Shown here in pieces: positions 47,476-53,420 of a stretch of DNA of 53,420 nucleotides (position 1 is its first letter; every line of letters begins with the position of its first letter). The stretch spans positions 1 through 53,420 of the forward strand of contig JADKIZ010000025.1 in NCBI GenBank assembly GCA_016722445.1, written 5' to 3'. Origin of the DNA: Flavobacteriales bacterium (GTDB lineage: Bacteria; Bacteroidota; Bacteroidia; Flavobacteriales_D; Sanyastnellaceae). Under the pieces are notes generated by a model. That model saw only the letters and a program-made list of their open reading frames with translations. It did not search any database and had not been told where the DNA came from. A program made the position numbers and the translations under genes.

Positions 47476-47504
47476 GGTAGCCGGCGTGAAGCCGGCTACC
47501 TTTT
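47476..47504 (+). terminator. intrinsic terminator of the TPR gene
   Basis: 10-bp perfect GC-rich stem (ggtagccggc / gccggctacc), loop gtgaa, then TTTT. It starts 8 bp after the stop. Confidence 0.92.
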
Positions 47505-47725
47505 GAGTATTTTACTATACATAATGTAAATTATGAGGTAATAATTCGTAAAATTTTACTGGCATTCAATACGTTAGATATGTATATTGATGTCTTTCGA
47601 GTGATTCTATAGTGACCTCATCACTTTATCCATAAACCAAGCAATTCGAGAAAATGTCCAATTCGTTCCAATCATTTTTAAATCAATTAATCCAGAGATC
47701 CTAAATAAAATGACTGAGCGTGGCG

Positions 47726-47757
47726 AAAAAAAAAACGGGATCCAAATGGTCCCGTTT
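47726..47757 (-). terminator. intrinsic terminator of the DinB-phosphorylase-SirB1 operon
   Basis: On the minus strand: aaacggga / tcccgttt stem, 9-base loop, and a long T run (47726-47735). It is 37 bp after the stop at 47795. The spacer 47505-47725 is AT-rich and shows no gene. Confidence 0.85.
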
Positions 47758-47794
47758 CACTATCGGCTCCTCGCCTTTCAAGATCCTAAAAAAC

Positions 47795-48697
47795 TCAGGA
47801 TTCCAGAAGCAGCGATTGCATTGTTCTCAGTTCGCGCACTTTATCGTCATTTCCTGCAGCTATGTAAGCATGGATCAGATTATTGAGCATACGGCTGATC
47901 ATTTCCATATTTGCACATGGCCGATAGAATCTTTCGTCACGAGGTAAATTCTGTTTTTCAAGGAATTCGTCGATTTCTTCACGGTGCAGGATGGCGCCAG
48001 AATTGAATGGGTTGATGTAGAACATGACATCCGCATCATCCGAGGTCAATCCCAATTCAGCATCTTCCACTTGAAAATCAAGATAACACAAGATAAAATG
48101 GCTTGGTAGATTCACTCCATGAATGGGCAAATCCAGGCTTTTCGCCAAATAACAGTAAAGCAAACCCAACGAAAGTGGATTACCAGATTTGGTAGCAATG
48201 ATATCGGTGAGAAAACTGTTTTGAGGCTGGTGGTAGTTGTCGCGGTTCCCTTTAAATCCGTGGTGGGTGAACAGAATGTGATTCATCACCTTCACTTGTT
48301 CAAAGGCAGTAAGATTGTCGTTGAGTTCGAGCCAGATATCCTGGCGAATTCTGGAAACAGATCTTTTTAACTCATCCTCATCATAAGAAGGATATTGATA
48401 CTTATTGATGATGAGGGCGCCTTCCAGTAAATCTTTGTCTTCGGAGTTTTTCCAGTTCTTCAGTCGGTTGTAGACACCGTCATATTGAATACTGGAAATC
48501 AATTCCTCTAATCTCGATTGGAATAGCGGTCCAAAATCCTGAAGCTCCCAGTAATGTTCTAGTTGCGGAATGATCGATTCACCATAGTTTTTCAACTCAT
48601 TCCTGACCTGAGTGTAGATATCCTCATCAGGATCTTCAATCAGGGTAATCAATGCGTTCACTTCGTTGCTGTACATGTAGGGTATTTGAGAATCCAT
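47795..48697 (-). CDS. SirB1/transglutaminase-like core2 family protein
   Basis: Protein of 300 residues of the SirB1 (Transglut_core2) family. The transglutaminase-like core is KSGNPLSLGLLYCYLAKSLDLPIHGVNLPSHFIL with conserved Cys and His, followed by MFYINPFNSGAILHREEIDEFL. The role of SirB1 proteins is not settled; they are enzymes or enzyme-derived scaffolds of the cysteine-protease fold. The ATG at 48697 fits the family N-terminus better than the upstream ATG at 48751. It is the last gene of a minus-strand operon beginning with the DinB gene. Confidence 0.85.
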   Translation of the reverse strand: MDSQIPYMYSNEVNALITLIEDPDEDIYTQVRNELKNYGESIIPQLEHYWELQDFGPLFQSRLEELISSIQYDGVYNRLKNWKNSEDKDLLEGALIINKYQYPSYDEDELKRSVSRIRQDIWLELNDNLTAFEQVKVMNHILFTHHGFKGNRDNYHQPQNSFLTDIIATKSGNPLSLGLLYCYLAKSLDLPIHGVNLPSHFILCYLDFQVEDAELGLTSDDADVMFYINPFNSGAILHREEIDEFLEKQNLPRDERFYRPCANMEMISRMLNNLIHAYIAAGNDDKVRELRTMQSLLLES

Positions 48698-48772
48698 AAC
48701 TTGATACCCAAAACTACTTGTGTTGGTTACGCATATGAAGGCGTCATTCAAGGCTTTTTCACACGAGGTGTT

Positions 48773-49663
48773 TTAAAATCGCTCCAGGACAAGCCTGATA
48801 AGGCTTTCAATACTTGCTGACGGGTTCTTGTGAAATTCTTTTGTAGCCCTGTTCGCCAGAATGGCACAGATGGTAAGCGCCTCATGGCCAAGCATTGACG
48901 ACAAGGCATAAATGCCGGCGCATTCCATTTCAAAATTCGTGATTTTCAATCCATTATGTCTAAACTGCGCATATTCGTCGATTCTTTTTTCCATCAACGA
49001 TTGCAATCTGACTGATCTTCCCTGAGGTCCGTAGAAACCATTGGCCGTAGCCGTAATTCCTTGTATTGCATCGAATGCGATTCTATTTAGCAATGATTCA
49101 GATCCTTTTACAGTATAGAATCCATTTGAATCACGCAGCCACGAGTATTGATCCGCCAGAGACTTTTGCAATACCACTTCATCTGGTATTTGTGAGCATT
49201 CATATGAATAAGGAACTCCATCCAAGCCAAAAGCATAAGCAGAGGAAACAAAACTTCCGACAGGAATATCAGCATGCATGGCGCCACTGGTGCCAATTCG
49301 AACGATTTCAAGCGATTTCAACTGTTCTTTTGGACTACGGGTCGCAAAGTCAACATTCACGGCAGCATCCAGTTCATTGATCACGATATCGATATTGTCG
49401 ACACCGATACCGGAGGAAACAACAGTGATCCTTTTCCCTTGAAAACTTCCAGTATGAATCACAAATTCTCTTCCCGAAATTCGGACTTCAACTTCATCAA
49501 AAAGATCAGAAATGACTGGTACGCGATCGGGATCACCAACGATGATGATTTTATCCGCGACGTGTTCTGGCTTCACGCCAAGGTGATAAACACTACCGTC
49601 TGACCTGAGAATCAATTCTGTTTCGGCAATCGCATTGCCTGAGTGTCTTACTTGTGCATTCAT
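48773..49663 (-). CDS. nucleoside phosphorylase (PNP/uridine phosphorylase family)
   Basis: Protein of 296 residues of the PNP_UDP family, which splits purine or pyrimidine nucleosides with phosphate. Motifs are phosphate-binding GDPDRVPVISDLF, VVSSGIGVDNIDI, EIVRIGTSGAMH, and the nucleoside-binding FEMECAGIYAL with the catalytic Glu in EMEC. The N-terminal strand-rich part is uridine-phosphorylase-like. The start is set by a 1-bp overlap TGATG with the stop of the DUF1569 gene. It is expected in nucleoside salvage in the cytoplasm. Uridine vs purine specificity is unclear. Confidence 0.93.
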   Translation of the reverse strand: MNAQVRHSGNAIAETELILRSDGSVYHLGVKPEHVADKIIIVGDPDRVPVISDLFDEVEVRISGREFVIHTGSFQGKRITVVSSGIGVDNIDIVINELDAAVNVDFATRSPKEQLKSLEIVRIGTSGAMHADIPVGSFVSSAYAFGLDGVPYSYECSQIPDEVVLQKSLADQYSWLRDSNGFYTVKGSESLLNRIAFDAIQGITATANGFYGPQGRSVRLQSLMEKRIDEYAQFRHNGLKITNFEMECAGIYALSSMLGHEALTICAILANRATKEFHKNPSASIESLIRLVLERF

Positions 49664-50112
49664 CAGCCGTTGAATTGAGAAAAGTGATGATTCAGGTGAT
49701 TGTACATGAGCTGGGCCCATTCTGTAGCATTCATTTTACCAAAAAAAGAATGCGTTTTATCGCCGATTCCCTGTTCGCCACTTTGGTAAAACTTGTCGAT
49801 ATGGCCTTTTAACCGATTTTTTTCCACTTCAAACTTCCTCATATCGGTGATTTTAAAAGTAGGATCTGTCGGATCATTTTTGCTGTATACCGTTCCGTAC
49901 ACGTATTTCTTTTTCATCATACCACCAAAAAGATAGCCCATCAATCCTCTTTTGAGTTGACGATCGCCATTGGCTACTTCAAAAGCAGCCGAACAATGAG
50001 CCAACATTTGAGCAACGTCCATTTTTCCCCAATTCCTTTGGGATTGCGGAGTCAGTGCATTGAGTCGGCCAATCATTTCCTGATAAGCACCTTGCTGAAA
50101 TAGATTATTCAT
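49663..50112 (-). CDS. DUF1569 (DinB-like) protein
   Basis: Protein of 149 residues of the DinB superfamily four-helix bundle, DUF1569 subgroup: QRNWGKMDVAQMLAHCSAAFEVANGD, MGYLFGGMMKKKY and ATEWAQLMYNHLNHHFSQF. His residues (H75-region LAHCS, and NHLNHHF) could bind a metal. The start at 50112 follows the DinB stop by 4 bp, and its own stop overlaps the phosphorylase start, so the three are translationally linked. Family role unknown, possibly bacillithiol-type thiol transfer as for other DinB proteins. Confidence 0.85.
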   Translation of the reverse strand: MNNLFQQGAYQEMIGRLNALTPQSQRNWGKMDVAQMLAHCSAAFEVANGDRQLKRGLMGYLFGGMMKKKYVYGTVYSKNDPTDPTFKITDMRKFEVEKNRLKGHIDKFYQSGEQGIGDKTHSFFGKMNATEWAQLMYNHLNHHFSQFNG

Positions 50113-50116
50113 AATA

Positions 50117-50650
50117 TCAGTTAGCGGCTTGATTGATTGAATTGACGAGATATTTCGTTTGAATGATATTGATGTGGTGCATTTCGTGACCAAGAATAGC
50201 GAATCCAAGAGCGGCGACAGTCATGATCATGTTGTTGGCTGTACCGGCATTATTCAAAACTGAAGGATGAAAACCCGCGAATGTGGCAACTGTGCAAGTT
50301 CTGACAACAATAAATTCTTCGAGCAAACTTCTCCACTCCCTCGAATCAGCATGGCTGTTTTTTACATATTCACTGTCATCATATCCAGGAAATGCTTGTT
50401 TTTCGCCACGGGCAAATGCCAAAGCACGAAAAGCGAAAATTCTCTCGGTATCGATCAGGTGAACCATCATTTCTTTCAGATTCCATTTACCCTCGGCGTA
50501 TCTGAAATTCACTTCAGAATCATTCAAGGTTGAAAGCAAATTCAGGGTTTCCTGCGTTTGTCTTTTGAAGCCATCGATGAGCGATGTATCCGGAACCAAA
50601 TCCACATAACGATCCAACCAGGTTCCTGTAGCTGCGGGTTTATTAATCAT
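50117..50650 (-). CDS. DinB family protein
   Basis: DinB-fold protein of 177 residues. The metal-binding triad is visible: H64 (KEMMVHLIDTERIFAFRALAF), and H154 with H158 or H157 (LGHEMHHINI). DinB/YfiT proteins are metal-dependent, thiol-linked transferases or hydrolases, and members here are uncharacterised. It is the first gene of a four-gene minus-strand operon (DinB, DUF1569, phosphorylase, SirB1-like). Confidence 0.9.
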   Translation of the reverse strand: MINKPAATGTWLDRYVDLVPDTSLIDGFKRQTQETLNLLSTLNDSEVNFRYAEGKWNLKEMMVHLIDTERIFAFRALAFARGEKQAFPGYDDSEYVKNSHADSREWRSLLEEFIVVRTCTVATFAGFHPSVLNNAGTANNMIMTVAALGFAILGHEMHHINIIQTKYLVNSINQAAN

Positions 50651-50977
50651 CGGGCAAAACTAAGCGTGACTTTCATCAGAAGGAAAAGTGATTTGAATCA
50701 AAAAAATTATTTCGTTAAGGGAGGACAATTTTCCAAAAGGCGAAATAACTTTCGCACACGTTAAGCCCCCAACGAAACCAGAGTTCTTCAGTTTAAGAAG
50801 TTAAGTTTGCTGAATGATGAGTTTCCGTTGATCGTAAGGATAGGTATTACGTAAGTCTAATCTACAGACTTGGCATCTATGACCGTCCAACCGTGGCCTC
50901 GTTGTCGACACTGGCGCCCTAAGAAACGATCATTAACCGCGTGATCCCTATTGGGAAAACGCACAACACTTCACGTT
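50651..50977. other. divergent intergenic region and EF-G paralogue leader
   Basis: A 327-bp spacer between the divergent DinB and EF-G-paralogue genes. It holds no credible ORF. A short hairpin aagtct/agactt lies at 50853-50871. The long upstream stretch leaves room for a regulated promoter or leader, but no promoter box stands out. Confidence 0.45.
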
Positions 50978-53112
50978 ATGCAAGTTTTTGATGAAAAACA
51001 CATCCGCAACATTGTGCTTGTGGGCGGGGCGAAAAGCGGCAAGACGACCCTTGCCGAAACCATGTTATTCGAAGCGAAAGTCATCAACCGAAGAGGTTCG
51101 GTCGAACAAAAGAACACGGTGAGCGACTTTCATGAACTTGAACACGAGCGCGGAATTTCCGTGTATGCTACTCCATTGCACACGGAATGGCGCGATTACA
51201 AAATCAACATTATTGATACTCCGGGTCTCGATGATTTCATTGGAGAAATCATTGCTCCACTTCGTGTAGCAGATACTGCAGTAATGTTGTTCAACGCCCA
51301 ACACGGTGTTGAAGTCGGAACAGAATTGGTTTGGCAACATGTGGACAGATATCGCAAGCCTGTCATTTTTGCCATCAATCAACTCGATCATCCAAAAGCA
51401 GATTTTGAGATGACGTATAACAGCATTCGGGATCATTTCGGTTCGAATGCCGTTTTGATGCAATACCCTTTGAATCCGGGTGAAGGATTCAATGCCATCA
51501 TTGACCTACTTAAAATGGTGATGTATAAATATCCTGCTGATGGCGGTAAACCTGAAAAACTACCCATACCTGAAAACGAACTACAAACAGCAAACGAATT
51601 ACATAATATTCTTGTTGAGAAAGCGGCAGAAAATGATGAGAGCCTGATGGAACTTTACTTTGAAAAAGGCAATCTCGATGAAGATGAATTGAAAAAAGGC
51701 CTTCACATTGGAATGCTTCATCACGAATTGTTTCCTGTGATGTGCATCTCTGCACTCAAAAACATGGGAAGCGGCCGCCTGATGGGCTTTATCGACAATG
51801 TCGCTCCTGGTTCCAATGAGTTAAAACCAGAAATTTCTGAAGATGGAACAGAAGTCAATTTTTCAGTGACCGGACCGGCCATCATTTTCGTTTATCGAAC
51901 AGAACATGAAGCCAATTTGGGCAAATTGACCTATTTCAAAGTACTCAGTGGAGAACTGAAAAAAGGCATGCAGTTGAAGAACAGCAATACCCATACAGTT
52001 GAAACGATCAATCAATTGTATGTGATGGATGGCCACAATCGCAATCCTGTAGATGTTCTTAAAGCTGGTGATATCGGTGCAACACTCAAACTCAAGAATA
52101 CCGACACCAATCATACCCTTCATGCATTGACCAGTGAGTTGAAAATCACACCTATCGACTTCCCGAAACCACGCATGACGGTTGTGATCAAAGCCAACAA
52201 CAAAAAAGATGATGAAAGACTTGGAGAGGTACTGAAGAAAATTCACGAACAAGATCCAACCATTGAATATGAGCAAAGCCGCGAATTAAAACAGCTCCTC
52301 CTCCACTGTCAGGGCGAATTGCATTTGATTACGACCAAATGGACCATGGAGAAAGTGTATGGCATGGACATCAGTTTTGATAAACCAAAATCCCATACCG
52401 GGAAACCATTACAAGAGCCGCCAACGCTACCTATCGTCACAAAAAACAAAGTGGCGGTTCAGGGCAGTTTGGAGAAGTACACATGCGTATAGAACCGTGG
52501 TACGAAGGCATGCCTGAGCCAACCGGATTCAATATCAGGAATAAAGAAGTGGTTGAGCTCGATTGGGGTGGTAGTCTCGTGTTTTACAATTGTATTGTCG
52601 GAGGAGTTATTGATGCGCGATTCATTCCTTCGGTATTAAAAGGTATCATGCACAAGATGGAGCACGGACCGCTCACTGGCAGTTATGTTCGCGACATCCG
52701 TGTGATGCTTTACGATGGAAAAATGCATGACGTGGACAGCAATGATATTTCATTCCAGATTGCTGGACAGATGGCGTTCAAAGAAGCATTTCACAATGCA
52801 CTGCCCAAACTTCTCGAACCAATACACGAACTTGTGGTGATGGCGCCAAACGAAGTAACAGGAGAAGTGATCAAGGATTTGCAACAACGACGGGCTATCA
52901 TTTTAGGAATGGATAGCACTGGTCAGAACAGTCGCATCACGGCTCGAGTTCCTCTGGCAAATCTGCACAAGTACACTACAACACTCAGGTCTGTATCACA
53001 AGGCAAAGCATCATTCACATCCACTTTTGCTGAATATGCACCTGTGCCGCAGAATGTGCAGGATGAAGTGATAGCAGAACATAAACACCTGGAAGAAGTT
53101 GAATTAGCCTAA
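50978..53112 (+). CDS. EF-G paralogue (EF-G2-like, GTPase-deficient signature), one frameshift
   Basis: Translational GTPase-type protein, about 711 residues when corrected, full EF-G length with domains I-V. The start is the ATG at 50978; a TTG nine codons upstream is less likely. The P-loop is GGAKSGKTT (residues 16-24). Switch II reads DTPGLDDF, so the catalytic His of canonical DTPGH is Leu84, and the guanine motif is N134-Q-L-D137 rather than NKxD. These changes match the Bacteroides EF-G2 paralogue, which supports translocation without GTP hydrolysis in starved cells. The frame breaks at the A run 52387-52390; one added A joins SFDKPK to IPYRETITRAANATYRHKK and then GGSGQFGEVHMRIEP, the normal domain IV entry. 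A housekeeping fusA is presumably elsewhere. Confidence 0.9.
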
Positions 53113-53129
53113 CAAAACCAAACAATGAG

Positions 53130-53156
53130 GGCTGCCAGAAATGGCAGCCTTTTTTT
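53130..53156 (+). terminator. intrinsic terminator of the EF-G paralogue gene
   Basis: 8-bp perfect stem (ggctgcca / tggcagcc), loop gaaa, then seven T. It overlaps the stop codon of the converging ABC gene by 2 bp. Confidence 0.92.
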
Positions 53157-53420
53157 ATTTCTTTTGATGGCCATTGATAATCCTGCCATCCTGCATCTCA
53201 ATGATCCTGTCGGTTCTTGATGCGAAGTCATTGTCGTGAGTAACGATCAACATGGTTTGTTTAAAGTCGTGGGCCAGTTTACTTAATAAGTCAAAGACAA
53301 GATCACTATTGTATTTATCCAAATTTCCGGTAGGCTCATCTCCCATGATGATGGCTGGATCATTGATGATTGCTCGCGCAATGGCAATGCGTTGCTTTTG
53401 TCCACCACTCAGCTGCCCAG
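53155..53420 (-). CDS. ABC transporter ATP-binding protein, 5' partial (LolD/MacB type)
   Basis: C-terminal 87 or so residues of an ABC ATPase; the N-terminal half with Walker A lies beyond the window. The frame shows the signature GQLSGGQKQRIAIARAI, Walker B AIIMGDEPTGNLD with its Glu, and the switch motif LIVTHDNDFA. The short linker and GNLD ending fit the LolD/MacB/FtsE group, which power lipoprotein release or efflux. The gene converges on the EF-G paralogue. Confidence 0.93.
   Translation of the reverse strand, partial: GQLSGGQKQRIAIARAIINDPAIIMGDEPTGNLDKYNSDLVFDLLSKLAHDFKQTMLIVTHDNDFASRTDRIIEMQDGRIINGHQKK

Noticed and set aside
52387..52390. Programmed ribosomal frameshift in the EF-G paralogue
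   Set aside because: There is no classical slippery heptamer with a downstream structure, EF-G genes are not known to need one, and the same kind of break occurs in four other unrelated genes of the window.

Overview
The window looks like chromosomal DNA of a member of the Bacteroidota. Evidence seen in the sequence: a LytS/LytTR two-component pair beside TonB-dependent-receptor-type proteins, a DUF4249 lipoprotein, a protein with a type IX secretion (T9SS) C-terminal sorting domain, DUF3810 and PUR/DUF3276 proteins, a fused IcmF mutase, and promoters of the TAnnTTTG type. Base composition is moderate to AT-rich with very AT-rich spacers. I cannot place it below phylum with confidence; Chitinophagia, Saprospiria or Sphingobacteriia are all possible. 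No tRNA, rRNA, CRISPR, prophage or transposase gene was seen.

Layout. 1-2078 (+): 3' part of an M1 aminopeptidase and an SRPBCC protein. 2528-10946 (-): an apparent operon in the order sensor kinase, LytTR regulator, TonB receptor, DUF4249 lipoprotein, second outer-membrane receptor. 11289-12847 (-): HutD/Ves-like protein and the GTPase MeaB. 12848-17403: gene-poor stretch with a RibD/DHFR-like reductase, a GT-C type membrane protein, uracil-DNA glycosylase, a 34-residue lysine-rich protein with its own promoter and terminator, and several repeats. 17404-36913 (-): glycosyltransferase, RsmI-like methylase, PUR protein, IcmF, zinc phospholipase-like lipoprotein or exported protein with ComB, citrate synthase with an enoyl-CoA hydratase, thioredoxin, two POT peptide transporters, a T9SS cargo, an epimerase, DUF3810 and ApaG. 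37219-43170 (-): a 1983-residue TPR/propeller/coiled-coil/tandem-SPOR protein. 43643-47467 (+): gyrA and a TPR protein. 47795-50650 (-): operon of two DinB-fold proteins, a nucleoside phosphorylase and a SirB1-like protein. 50978-53112 (+): an EF-G paralogue. 53155-end (-): part of an ABC ATPase.

How the genes work together. Metabolically the window leans on acyl-CoA and cofactor chemistry: IcmF (B12-dependent acyl-CoA mutase with its own G-protein domain), a separate MeaB chaperone, enoyl-CoA hydratase and citrate synthase. Peptide use is served by the M1 peptidase and the two POT transporters. The surface is served by the receptor operon, the T9SS cargo and the giant PorE-like envelope protein.

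Most notable points: (1) the EF-G paralogue lacks the catalytic His (DTPGL instead of DTPGH) and has NQLD for NKxD, which fits the GTPase-deficient EF-G2 type known from Bacteroides; (2) the giant protein has the N-terminal architecture of the T9SS component PorE but ends in a very long coiled coil and two SPOR-like repeats; (3) a foldback element of about 179 bp and heptanucleotide arrays placed at the 3' ends of four minus-strand genes; (4) seven single-base-type frameshifts in five otherwise well-conserved genes, mostly in short A/T runs, which more likely reflect sequence errors than gene decay.
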